A stretch of DNA of 64,000 nt from Anisodus tanguticus (lineage: Eukaryota; Streptophyta; Magnoliopsida; Solanales; Solanaceae). The stretch covers positions 17,596,001 through 17,660,000 of the forward strand of contig CM067541.1 of NCBI GenBank assembly GCA_034509755.1, given 5' to 3'. Shown piece by piece: positions 33,590-45,200 of this stretch. The translations under genes and the position numbers were made by a program. Within the stretch, counting starts at the first letter, position 1; every line of letters starts with the position of its first letter. The notes below the pieces were generated by a model. The model saw only the letters and a program-made list of their open reading frames with translations, did no database searches and was not told the origin of the DNA.

Positions 33590-35440
33590 AAATTTTAGAT
33601 TAAGCAGATTTTAATTGATCTAGGTAGCTCGGCCAACATCATCCGATGGAAGGTGGTGGAACAATTGAGGTTGTTGGATCAAATTGTACCGGCAGCCTGA
33701 GTTCTAAACGATTTCAGCATGACAAATGAGACTACGAAGGGGGTAATCACTCTTCCAGTCAATACAGTCGGGACAATTCGAAAAATGAAGTTTTATGTCA
33801 TTAAAGGCGAAATGAGGTACAACACACACTGTTCGGCAGGCCTTGGATACATGACATGAGGGTCGTACCTTCGATATTGCACATGATGTTAAAGTTTCCA
33901 ACTCCGAAAGGAATTGAGTCAATTCAATGAGAGCAATCGGCAACAAGGGAGATGTTTGCGGTAGAAAAATCGGAGAAAATGCTTAAAGGGGTAAAAGATG
34001 TTAGTAAAGGCAAATAGGTTAAATGACAATCACAGGGTTCATGCCCGTCAAGTCCGAAGAAAGAAGAAGGAGAGAAGATAAATTATGAGGAAGAAGAGGA
34101 CTACTATCGAGTACCGAGGTCATTTGTGATGTCGGACAATTGAGATGCCACGAAGTCAACTATAGAAGAACTAGAGCAAGTCATCTTGTCCGTGCATCTA
34201 CCAAACAGAAAGGTATACTTGGGCACTAGGTTAACCCTGAAGCTCAGACTTAAATTAATTGAATTTCATAAAATTAACACTGATTGCTTTGACTAGTCTT
34301 ACTTAGACATGACATGTATTCCACCAAAGATAGTGAATCACAAATTGAGTTTGAATTCAAACTTCCCCTCGGTAAAGCAAAAGAGGAGGCCTATGGCTGA
34401 CTTCAAACATAAATTCATCAAGGAGGGGGTAAAAGCTTTTAAATGTAGGTTCCATCTGGGAGGTAGAGTATCTTTGGTTAGCAAATGTAGTGGTCGTACC
34501 TAAAAAAAGGCAATAAATTGATAATGTACATAAATTTTAAAGATTTAAATAGAGCATGTCCAAAAGATTATTTTCCTTTATCGCACATCGATCGAATGAC
34601 CGATGCTATGGCGGGGCATGAGATGCTGAGTTTTCTTGATACATACTCCGGATACAACCAAATCAGGATGAATTTGGAGGATCAGGAGAAAAACTCTTTT
34701 ATAACTAGGTACGAGACTTACTTCTATAACGTAATGTCATTTGGTTTAAAAACTGTTGGAGCAACATATCAACGCCTAGTTAACCGTATATTCAAGGATC
34801 AAATAGGCAATACAATTGAGGTTATATTGATGATATGTTAGTTAAGTCCCTGAAAGCAGAGGACCATTTAAAGCGTTTGCAAGAAACATTTGACATAATC
34901 TGAAAGTACAATATAAAGTTGAATCATGAGACATATGTTTTTGGTGTCGGGTCAAACAAGTTTCTGGGTCTCTTGGTATCAAACCGAGGGATCAAAATCA
35001 ATCCAGACAAGATCAAGGCTATCGAAGAAATTCTGGAGGTACTCGAAGATGTGAAGGCAATACAAAGACTTATTGAAAGGATAGTCGCTTTGAGTAGGTT
35101 TATCTCTCGGTCTTCGAAGAAAAGTCATCAATTTTTCTCTTTGGTAAAAAAGAAGAATGACTTCGAGTAGACATTGGAGTGCCAGCAAGCTCTAAGGGAT
35201 TTGAAGAAGTATTTGTCTAGTCCACCGTTACTGCATAAACCGAAGGCAGATGAGCGGTTATTCCTGTATCTAGATGTGTCTGAGGTAGCCGTAAGTGCAG
35301 ATTTGGTTCGTGAAAAGAAAGGTATGCAATTTCCTATTTACTACGTGAGCAGAGCACTAGCTAGTGTGAAAAATAGGTATCCTCATTTAGAAAAGTTGGC
35401 ATTAGCATTAATAACTGCATTTAGAAAATTGAGGCCATAT
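33590..35440 (+). pseudogene. Pol of Tat element 1: protease, reverse transcriptase, partial RNase H
   Basis: Protease is marked by LIDLGSSANIIRWKVVEQL near 33610. Reverse transcriptase is at 34518-35165, with INFKDLNRACPKDYFPLSHI and YNQIRMNLEDQEKNSF. The frame shifts at the YIDDM position near 34830 and resumes as KFLGLLVSNRGIKINPDKIK. RNase H starts after a stop at 35168-35170 and ends at AFRKLRPY, where the polypyrimidine tract takes over. Integrase is absent. Confidence 0.82.
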
Positions 35441-37824
35441 CTTCTTCTTCTTCTTCTACTTCTTCTACTTATTCCTCTTCCTCTTCCTCTTCTTCCTCCT
35501 CCTCTTCTTCTTCCTCCTCTTCTCCTCCTCATCCTTCCTCTTCCTCCTTCCTCTTCCTCTTCCTCCTCTTCCTCTTCCTCTCCTCTTCCCTTCCTCTTCC
35601 TCTTCCTCCTCTTCCTCTTCCTCTCCTCTTCCTCTTCCTCTTCCTCTTCCTCTTCCTCTTCCTCTTCCTCTTCCTCGATCTCTTCCTCTCCTCTCCTCTT
35701 CCTCTTCTCTTCCTCTTCCTCTTCCTCTTCCTCTTCCTCTTCCTCTCCTCTTCCTCTTCTTCTCCTCCTCTTCTTCTTCTTCTTCTTCTTCTTCTTCTTC
35801 TTCTTCTTCTTCTTCTTCTGCTTCTTCTTCTTCTTCTTCTTCTTCTTCTTCTCCTTCTTCTTCTTCTTCTTCTTCTTCTTCTTCTGCTTCTTCTCCTTCT
35901 CTTCTTCTCTCTTCTTCTCTTCTTCTCCTCTCTTCTTCTTCTTCTTTTCTCTCTTCTCTCCTTCTCCTCTTCTCTCGCTTCTTCTCCTTCCTCCTCCTTC
36001 TCCTCTACTCGCTTCTTCTTCTCCTCTCCTCCTCCTCTCTCCTTCTCCTCCTCTTCTCCTCTTCTTCTCCTCTTTCTTCTCCTCCTTCTCCTTCTCCTTC
36101 TTCTCCCCCTCTTCTTCCTCCTCATCTTCTCCTCCTCCTCCTTCTCCTCCTCCTTCTCCTCCTTCTTCTCCTCCTTCTTCTCCTCCTCCTCCTCCTCCTC
36201 CTCCTCCTCCTCCTCCTACTACTGCTGCTACTGCTGCTCCTCCTCCTCTTCCTCTTCCTCCTCTTTCTCTTCTTTCTCTTCTTCCTCCTCTTTCTCTTCC
36301 TCCTCTTCTTCTTCCTCCTCTTCTCCTCCTCTTCTCCTCTATCCTCTTCTCCTCCTCCTCCTCTCCTCCTCCGCCTCCTCTTCTCCTCCTCCTCCTCTTC
36401 TCCTCCTCCTCCTGCTCCTCCTTCTGCTGCTCCTCTTCTCCTCCTCCTCCTCCTCTCCTGCTCCTCCTCCTTCTCCTGCTCCTCCTCCTTCTGCTGCTCC
36501 TCCTCCTTCTCCTCCTCCTCCTCCTTCTCCTTCTGCTGCTCCTCCTCCTTCTGCTGCTTCTCCTCCTCCTCATTCTTCTCCTCCTCCACCTCTCCCTCCT
36601 GCTTCTTCTGCTGCTCCACCTCCTGCTCCTCCTCCTGCTCCTCCTCCTCCTGCTCCTGCTCCTCCTTCTTCTTCTCCTCCTCCTCCTTCTCCTTATTCTC
36701 CTCCTCCTCCTCCTCCTTCTCCTAATTATCCTTCTCCTTCTCCTCCTCATTCTCCTTCTCCTTCTCCTCCTTCTTCTCCTCCTTTTTCTCCTCATCCTCT
36801 TCTCCTCCTCCTTTTTCTCTTACTCCTTCTCCTTCTCCTTCTTCTCATCCTTCTCCTCCTCCTCCTCCTTCTCCTCCTTCTCTTATCCTCCTCTTCCTCT
36901 TTCTCATCTTCGTCCTCCCCCTCATCCTTCTCCTCTCCTCCTCCTCCTCCTCCTCCTCCTCCTCTCTCCTCCTCCTCCTCCTCCTCCTCCTCCTCCTCCT
37001 CCTCCTCCTCCTCCTCCTCCTTCTTCTCCTCCTCCTCCCTCTCCTCCTCCTCCTCCTCCTCCTCCTCCTCCTTCCTCTCCTCCTCCTCTCCTCTCCTCCT
37101 CCTCCTCCTCCTCCTCCTCCTCCTCCTCCTCCTCCTCCTTCTCCTCATCCTCCTCCTCATTCTCCTCCACCTCCTTCTCCTCATTCTCCTCCACCTCCTT
37201 CTCCTCATTCTCCTCCACCTCCTTCTCTCCTTCTCTCTCTCCTTCTCCTCCTCTTCTCCTCCTCCCTCCTTCTCCTCCTTCTCCTTCTCCTCCTTATCAT
37301 CTCCTCCTACTCCTCCTCCTCCTCATTCTTCCTCTTTCTCTTCTTCTTATACTTCTCTTCTCTTCTTCTCTTCTCTTCTTCTCCTTCTCCTCCTCCTTCT
37401 CCTTCTCTTCATTCTTCTCTCTCTCTCCTTCTCTTCTTCTCCTTCTCCTTTTCTTCTTCTCTTCTTCTTCTTCTCCTCTTCTCCTCCTCCTCCTCCTCGT
37501 TATTCTCCTTCTTCTTCTCCTCTTCTCTCCTTCTTCTGCTCCTTCTTTCTCCTCCTCCTTCTCCTCTTCTCTCCTCTTCTTCTTCTCCCTCCTTCTCCTC
37601 TTCTCCTTCTGCTTCTTCTGCTCCTTCTTCTTCTGCTCCTCCTTCTCCTACTCCTCCTCCTCCTTCCTCTCCTCTTCTCTCCTCCTCCTCTTCTTCTTCT
37701 TCTCTCTCATTTTTCTTCTCCTTCTCCTCTTTCTCCTTCTCTTCTCCTCTCTCCCCATCCTCCTTTTCTCCTTCTTCTTCTTCTCCTCTCATTCTCCTCT
37801 TCTTCTCTTCTCCTCTTCTTCTCC
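35441..37824 (+). repeat. 2.4-kb almost pure polypyrimidine tract, CTT/CTC-type
   Basis: The plus strand is nearly purine-free for 2,384 bases. Runs of CTT (about 35770-35930), CCT (36180-36215 and 36940-37140) and mixed CTTCCT motifs alternate with scattered G or A. The long open frames it creates on both strands (Ser/Leu/Pro/Phe on plus, Arg/Glu/Gly/Lys on minus) are low-complexity artefacts. The tract starts exactly at the break in RNase H. Confidence 0.95.
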
Positions 37825-37830
37825 GTACGG

Positions 37831-37901
37831 TGAAAATAAAAGGAAATCTAAAAAGTAGTCATATTTAAAATTAACAAAGTTAAACATATTGATATGTGTT
37901 T
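37831..37901 (+). repeat. 71-bp duplicate of 38537-38607 embedded in the polypyrimidine region
   Basis: From tgaaaataaaaggaaatcta to attgatatgtgttt the text is identical to 38537-38607. The original copy includes the ATATG target site and the first five bases of the outer gypsy LTR. A second scrap, aatagaatgaagtgctctat (about 37928-37950), matches the LTR interior near 38858. Confidence 0.9.
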
Positions 37902-37988
37902 CTCTTCTCCTCATTCATAATTCTCTCAATAGAATGAAGTGCTCTATTTATTCTCCTTCAAAATGAAAAACCAAATAAATATCGTATT

Positions 37989-38341
37989 TCTACCTCTTCT
38001 CTAACCTCCTCTTCTCCTCTCCTCCTCCTCTTCTCCTCCTCCTCTTCCTTCTCCTCCTCTCTCCTCCTCTCTCTCCTCCTCCTCTCCTTCTCCTCTTTCT
38101 CCTTCTCCTTCTCCTTCTTCTCCTCCTCCCCATCCTCCTTTTCTCCTTCTTCTTCTTCTCCCTCTCATTTTTCTTCTCCTTCTCTCTTATTCTCCTCATT
38201 TTCCTTCTCATTCTTCTCCTCCTCCTCCTCCTCCTCCTTCTTCTTCTTCTCCTCCTTCTTCTTCTCCTCCTCATCCTCCTCCCCCTCATCTTTTTCTCAT
38301 CCTCATTCTTCCTCTTCTTCTCCTCCTTCTCCTTCTTCTTA
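37989..38341 (+). repeat. Second polypyrimidine block
   Basis: The same CTC/CTT texture resumes after a 164-bp interruption (37825-37988) that holds copies of downstream unique sequence. Confidence 0.9.
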
Positions 38342-38602
38342 CAAAATGAACAACTAAATAAATATTTATATCAAATTGCCTTAATATATAGTTCCTCATT
38401 ATTATCACAATCATATACATAAAGTACTCATACAAGCAATAAAATCATGGTCAATGATGCAACAGAAGCATTGGTACTATGAATTAACAAGTCAAATTTA
38501 GTAAAATAATCTCATACATAGAATATATACAGACAATGAAAATAAAAGGAAATCTAAAAAGTAGTCATATTTAAAATTAACAAAGTTAAACATATTGATA
38601 TG
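38342..38602. other. Short unique spacer left of the outer gypsy element
   Basis: AT-rich unique sequence with no gene. Its last five bases, atatg, are the target duplication of the outer element. Confidence 0.7.
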
Positions 38603-39205
38603 TGTTTACCCATAAAATGGTACATTTGAATTTATATATGTGGTCAATGACACGTGGATCTCAAATGACACGTTAGATAGGAATTCTAGATAAATTGCAC
38701 TGAAAATGAATAATAACAAGACAAGATAAAGTAATCCTCAACTTGAGCCTTATGACAGCTTCTGGGCAAAGTGACAGTAATTTGTATGAAATCACATAAA
38801 TCAAGAGAATAACAATAATTATTTTGTAATTTTTAGAATCTTATAGGTTACAATGGAATGAAGTGCTCTATTTATACATGAGCTACACGGGAACAAAGCC
38901 CACAAAATATGCCCTCATAAACACAGGAGAATGAATGTTGTAATAATTGGACAATCAATCTCTCAATAAATGTCAATAAAAGGTTGTTGGAAGACGTATG
39001 ACCGTCTTTAGTAATGGTCATCCGTTACGATGCAAACGACTCTTAGACTTCTTTATTACTGGTACTGGCCTTATTTGTGTCGCTCCCCGTACCATTCGAG
39101 TGCTACCGAAAATGCCCCAAACTGACTTGAACTTCACTCGACATCAATTTCTACATCTCGCATCATAATTCTTACAGCTGTTATATACGGATTTTGTCCT
39201 ATATA
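38603..39205 (-). repeat. 3' LTR of Tat element 2
   Basis: The repeat begins tgtttacccataaaatggta on the plus strand and aligns along its length to 59632-60233, including cacgtgg/catgtggatctcaaatgac and tctcaataaatgtca. Confidence 0.9.
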
Positions 39206-39445
39206 GATAGTTCCCGCACTTTCTGGCCGTGATTCTCGTGCAATCGGGAAGTGGATTTGACATAACCAATCAAAACTTCGTGCATTGGTGGGAAATTTGA
39301 ACTATAATGATTACAAAACCCGTCAAACATCACATCTATTTAATGTTTCTAAAACGGCGGCCACTGAACCATCTCTCTTATCGACGTGAACTACCATAAT
39401 TATGGTTCACGTCTTTTCACCTCCAAAAATGCTATATTATTTTAC

Positions 39446-39455
39446 CATATATAGG
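39446..39455 (+). promoter_or_regulatory. TATA box of the antisense extra ORF
   Basis: CATATATAGG lies about 95 bp upstream of the ATG at 39546, followed by a pyrimidine-rich leader. It faces opposite to the gag-pol transcription of its element. Confidence 0.5.
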
Positions 39456-39545
39456 AGGCCAAATCTTTCACATAAGGCAACCACACCATCTACAAATTTC
39501 TTTCCATAACTTTGATTTCCTTTGTTCTTCCCAACTTTCTCAATA

Positions 39546-41644
39546 ATGTCTTCTACTAATTCTTTTCATTCTCTCTCATCTGAGGATAACAACAACCTTC
39601 CCAGCCATCGTCATGGAAAAGAACATGTTTCCCCTACAACCCAGAAAGTGGATTTACACTCTATTGATGTCGAAATCCTCCCTTCAAGCTTCGATTGTTC
39701 AGGAGACCTCCATCTTCAAACCAACTACGAACACATCGAAAACTTTGAGTCCAAAATAACAGCCAAGATCCATCCTATTGTTATACATGATTGTGGCTTT
39801 TCTCCTGACATAATTGTCAGAACGGTTGATCTTAGCGACTGTGTGCATTACCACATTGAAGGATTTTCTATGACATACACATATCTATTCACCATTGGTT
39901 TCAAACTTCTCATCCCAAAGAGTATTGAGGATTTTTGCCTTCGGTATAAGGTTTGCTTAGGCCACGTTGCTCCATAAATTTGGAGACTTGTCTTCTGCAT
40001 CCAGATGTTAGCCAATGTTGTCGATATTCATTCACAATTGACCACTTCCTTCTCATGTATTACCCTAGGGTTTTACGAGGAAGAATTATTGCCTGTACCC
40101 CTGTGGAATCATAGCCTTATTAATGTGGAGGATAATCATAACCGTGGTTGGCAGACCCGTTTCATTCTGATCAGGACTGACCAAATTCACCAACCTTCTT
40201 CAGATCCTTTTTTGGAAGAGTGGAATCCCGTCCGTGAGTATTTTATTTTTTCTCCCTTACATGCTTATTTGCATGGTTATCCCAATAAAGGATAACTCTT
40301 ATCTGACTTAAAGTTTTATAACTTTTTAGCCATTCTTGTCTAGCTGCAACTGATTGAAGGGATTTTTGAGTCGGTAGTAAGTCTTCTCCATACCTCCCTC
40401 AACACTACAAGGACTTGGAAGAGTATCACCTCAAAATGGTTGAAGGTGAAATACCATGGTAAGTTTTTGACCTCAATAGTCCCTCTTATTCATATTTTAT
40501 TTCGGATTCTTCGGAACTCCTTTTTCCAATATTTTCCCTCTATTACCAGGACTCATGGTTCGAAACTCCTCATCCCAAAGAGTGCCATCTCGCTAAGCTA
40601 TTTTTTTGAACATTAAGTTTGCTTCAGGCAACTGAAAACAAAAACCTCAAGACGAGGTTGTCGAGCCCCCAGTAGGGATTGGTTCCCGGGTGAGAAGCCA
40701 TCACTAACTCATAGAGTATTGGAAGGAGCTGCAGGCGAAAGATAAGACGAGTGTCATCCACATTGGAAAAAAAAGAAGGTGAATAAAGATATCCCCAATT
40801 TGAATGGTCCATGGCAGGAAGCTCCAGAGGCAGAAACTCTCGTTCCCCCTAAGGGCCATTCTAAACATAGCTCAAACCCTACATTCGAAACTGAGGTCGG
40901 GACATTTGCTTCTTCCCCCCAGAAATCTTCATATGCTACCCTTGAGGTTTCTATCGTTCATCTAGCAGACATGTTCCCACATGTAGAATATCTCTTCATT
41001 TCCTTACATTTTTCACAATCTTGCTCTTATTTACCGATCGCAACCCATTCATTCAGGGTCACGCCTCTGCTCTCTCCACTATGGATTTGGCTAAAGCAAT
41101 CGGTCCTTCTGGTAAGGAGAAGAAACCGAAGGAAGAAATCCAGCATCTTATGGCAAAGGTTGAAGCCTTACGCACCGAACTTAGGATCCCTCCAAGATTC
41201 ACTCCAGTTGTGTTTATAGAATGCAATAGACTTTCTGAAGGACCGAGAAAATTCTCTTCAAGTCCTAACCACCTCTTACACAACCCTTTAAGAACGAATA
41301 ACCCAGCTTGCTGCTGACCTAGCTGGTGCCTATGGACAACTCCGTACTTCCGAGCATACCATCACTGAACTTTAAGCCAAGTGCAAAAGTGAAAACTCTA
41401 AAAAGACTTGGTCGTTCTGAAGAGTCGAGTTGACTCTCTCGAGGAAGCAAGCAAATCGGGTTTCAACATTGCATCAGAAATCCTGGATGCTAGAATTGAT
41501 CTTACTGATGTCGAGTTGTACTTGGAGGCTCTTCGTGGAGACAGAGAGGATCCGGATGTGGAGGCCGATAGAGAGGCTGGAGATGATGATGAACCCCCCA
41601 AACTAATCTTTCTAAAACACTTGTTTTTGTTAAAAACACCCTGA
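39546..41644 (+). pseudogene. Antisense extra ORF (aORF) of Tat element 2, broken
   Basis: The frame starts MSSTNSFHSLSSEDNNNLPS and runs to 40295, with one in-frame TAA at 39975. It includes IPKSIEDFCLRYKVCLGHV and, after the stop, IWRLVFCIQMLANVV and RGWQTRFILIRT, wording typical of the plant mobile-domain-like proteins carried by Tat elements. Later pieces in other frames (40779-41219, 41021-41317, 41408-41644) hold helical, charged sequence (KEEIQHLMAKVEALRTEL and ALRGDREDPDVEADREAG). Introns may explain some frame changes. The function of such ORFs is not established. Confidence 0.65.
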
Positions 41645-42250
41645 AACACCCTCGATGGACCATCGAGCGGGCAGGCCATAACCTTTCGTGTGAGTTTTTA
41701 TTTTAGTCTTTTTTTTGTTATCGGGTCTCTTTTGAGCTTGGTTATTATCTTTTTATCTGGACTGGTTTCAGTTCGGAAGAAAATGAATGAATTTCCCTTT
41801 CGCAATTCTGCTCCAAGTTTTCACTCTTTATTTATTTTCATAAGCAAGCATTAGTTAAGACTTCATTACTTTGCTTTATGATCCATGACCTAGATTTGAG
41901 GTTCTCTTTATTAGAATTGGTTAAGACTTGAAGTTTACAGACTTTCCAATAACATTAATTAAATTCCAAAGATGTGTTTTTCTTTTCATCTTTAACCGGG
42001 GCCCCTTATGGCCTCCAAAGTTAGTTCCGGACATAACTTGTCTCTGAACAACTTAAAACTCTGGTACTTTTGGTATCCGGAGCCTTAATTTTTTTGCTAA
42101 GGTTTTAATAAGAGAGGGCCCTTATTTTTAACGGTGTTGTAAAAAGGACATCTCCTATTCATTATGACAAGGATTTTTTCATATGTTCAATATAACAACA
42201 TACATTTTATGCTCATGATGACAACGATTTATTTATCATAAAATGAATTC
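41645..42250. other. Non-coding interval between the extra ORF and integrase end of Tat element 2
   Basis: AT-rich sequence without recognisable coding content. It separates convergent coding strands. Confidence 0.5.
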
Positions 42251-45200
42251 TTATTGATTCCCTTGACTTACAAATATGAAGACAATTGCAAGAATAATCG
42301 GACTGCCATCTAGTATGGTCATTCCGCTTACATACATATTGAATATCCGGTAGTCCCCAATGTCGATGCTCTTTAGAAGCGTTAAAGTTTCAAAATCTTC
42401 ACTCCATTCCGGGTGTATGTCTTCACTCCATTCTGCGTGTGTATGGCCCTCCAGTATCTGAGACTTCATGCTATGAAGACTTGGATACTGGATAATTCAC
42501 TTCGGTAGCAAGACCATAAACATGCTTATATCGTGATGTTGGCTCATTAAAAACCTTATCGGAAAAACCCAATTGGGACAAAAACCGATCAAAGAGAAAA
42601 AGAGTGCAACGCATGCTCGGACCTACTATACATAGTACTTCTTTAAGTAACTTACATTTCAATTGCTATGAAGTATATTTCATTGTTGGTCTGCTAGTTG
42701 ATAAGCTCCTTTACCGGCAATACCGGTTACAATGTATGGTCTTTCTTAGTTTGCTCCTAGCTTTCCAGCATTACGCTCCCGGGTACTCTGATGACTCTCC
42801 GGAGCACCAAGTCCTCGAGTTTGAAGTGTCGGAGATTTGTGCGTCGGTTGTAGTAACGCTCCATTATTTACTTTTGGGCTACCACCCGTATGTATGCAAA
42901 ATCTCGATGCTCCTTAAGTAAATCCAAGTGTAAGGACATTGACTCTACATTTGATTCCTCCTCACCCCATAGATATCTCAAGTTGGGAGTTCCAAATTCT
43001 ACCGGGATCAAGGATTCTGCATCGTAGACTAGGGAAAAAGGAGTTTCTCCGATACTCATTTTTGTCGTGGTTCGATATGCCCATAAAATCTCTATTAGTT
43101 TGGATGACCAATTTCCTTTTGAAGCCTCCAGCCCTCCAATTTCTTCTTTAAATTCTGGATTATAATCTTATTTGTGGACTCTGCTTGTCCATTTGGGCTG
43201 GGATAATAGGGAGTAGAGGTTATCCACTTGATATTCAATTCTTCGAGGAAATTTGTGACCTTGGCACCGGTGAAATTTCGGCCATTTTCACAAGCTATCT
43301 CCTTAGGGATGCCAAAATGACAAATAATATGTTGTCAAATGAAAATTTTCACCTCTTTCTCTCGTATCTTTATGTAAGCTGCAGCTTTGACTCATTTAGA
43401 AAAATAGTCAGTCATAAAATTAATTTGATATACATGTCCTGGAGCCACTGGTAAAGGTTCGACGATGTCCATCCCCCACTTCATAAATGGCCACGGGGAC
43501 ATTACCAGATGCAGTTCTCCTCCCGGCATGTGTAATAGTTGTCTATGGCACTGACACTTATCACATGTTTACACAAATGCCTTTGTATCTTCCTCGATCC
43601 AAGACCAATAGTAACCAGCCCTCATTAGGGATTCTGCTCATGAATGATTTTCACATATGCCTTCATGGACTTCTCTCATCACATAATTTTCTTCATCGAG
43701 GCCTATGCACCGGGCTAGGGGACCATAAAACACCTACGGTAAATCTTTCCATCTACTACATAGTACCGGGCAACCTTGGTTCTCAGAGCTTTGGATGCCT
43801 TTAGGTCCTCAGGAGATTTTCATTCATGCAGTAATCCAAGAATTCATTTCTCCAGTCTCAAGTTAGGCTGGTTGAATTTATTTTATCATATTCAATGAGA
43901 TCCAACGCCGAATGTAAAAACTAAACTACCAACTCGGATTTAGAACCCTCGGCCTCCGTGCTGGAGCCTAAATTTATAAGTGCATCTGCCTCTATGTTTT
44001 CCTCCAGGGGTATATGTACCACCGTTCTTCAAAGCCTTTTTAAGGTATCTCGACATAGGTTCCTCTTTGGCCTCGAACACTTTATGGACTTTGTTCACCA
44101 CCAACAATGAGTCACACTTGACTTCGATGATTTATGAACCTAGCCCTGGGCTAGCTCTGAACCTGCAATCAAAACCTCATACTTTACTTCATTGTTAGTC
44201 AACGGAACACTATGTATTACTTGCCTAAAGACTTCACCGGTGGGAGTTCGCAATACAACACCCAAATCAATCCCCTTGACATTGGAGGCATCATCTGTAA
44301 AAAATGTTCAGATCCCAGAGGCAGTCCCCGGGACCAGAATAGCCTCCATTTACCGCCTTTGGGATTACTCCCGGATTGAAATCGGCCACAAAGTCTGCAA
44401 GGACCTGTGACTTTATTGCAGTCCGGGGTCTGTATTCAATATCAAATTCACTTAATTCTTTCGCCCATTTAGCCAAGCTATCGGATAGCTCATGCTTATG
44501 CAATACATTTTTTTAGAGAAAAAGTTATTACTACGGCAATTGGTGGCATTGAAAATAAGGTCGAAGCTTTTGCGATGATATTACTAAAAAGCAAATCTTT
44601 CAAGTAACGGGTACTGTGTCTCAGCCCCTAATATTACTCTACTTACGTAATAAATAGGAAATTGTGTACCTTTTTCCTCCTGCACCAGTACTGCACTTAC
44701 CGCTACCTCTGAGACTGCCAAGTATATAAGTAGTTGCTCTCTGTCCTTTAGATTTGACATGAGCGGAAGACTAGATAAGTACATATTCAGGTCCCTTAAG
44801 GCATGCTAGCACTCGGGTGTCCATACAAAGTCATTCTTCTTCATTTAAATTTTAAAGTGAGAAAAACCTATGGCATTTTTCGGAAGATCGGGATATAAAT
44901 CTGCTTAAGGCTGCCACATGACCGGTTAACCGTTATATTGCTTTAACATCTCCCAGTACATCCGGTATGCCTTCGATAGCCTTTATTTTATTAGGATATA
45001 TCTCGATCCCCCTATGGGATATCAAGAAACCCAAGAATTTACCGGAGCCAACCCCGAAATCACATTTCTCAAGATTCAGCTTCATATTGTACTTGCTTAG
45101 TACCTCAAAGGTTTCTTGCAAATGACTTAAATGGTCTTTTGCCTGAAGACTATTAACAAGCATATCGTCTATATATACTTCTATTGTTTTACCTATTTTC

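Larger units (their letters stand above)
31103..35440 (+). mobile_element. Tat-type Ty3/gypsy element 1, 5' part (truncated in RNase H)
   Basis: A 523-bp LTR, a primer site, gag, protease, reverse transcriptase and the start of RNase H follow in order on the plus strand. The element stops at 35440, where a polypyrimidine tract begins; no integrase or 3' LTR is found before 38603. Coding sequence is broken by many stops and frameshifts. Confidence 0.88.

Noticed and set aside
35174..37858. 894-residue plus-strand ORF and several long minus-strand Arg/Glu/Gly-rich ORFs
   Set aside because: Beyond the short RNase H start they are translations of the polypyrimidine tract; absence of stop codons follows from its composition.
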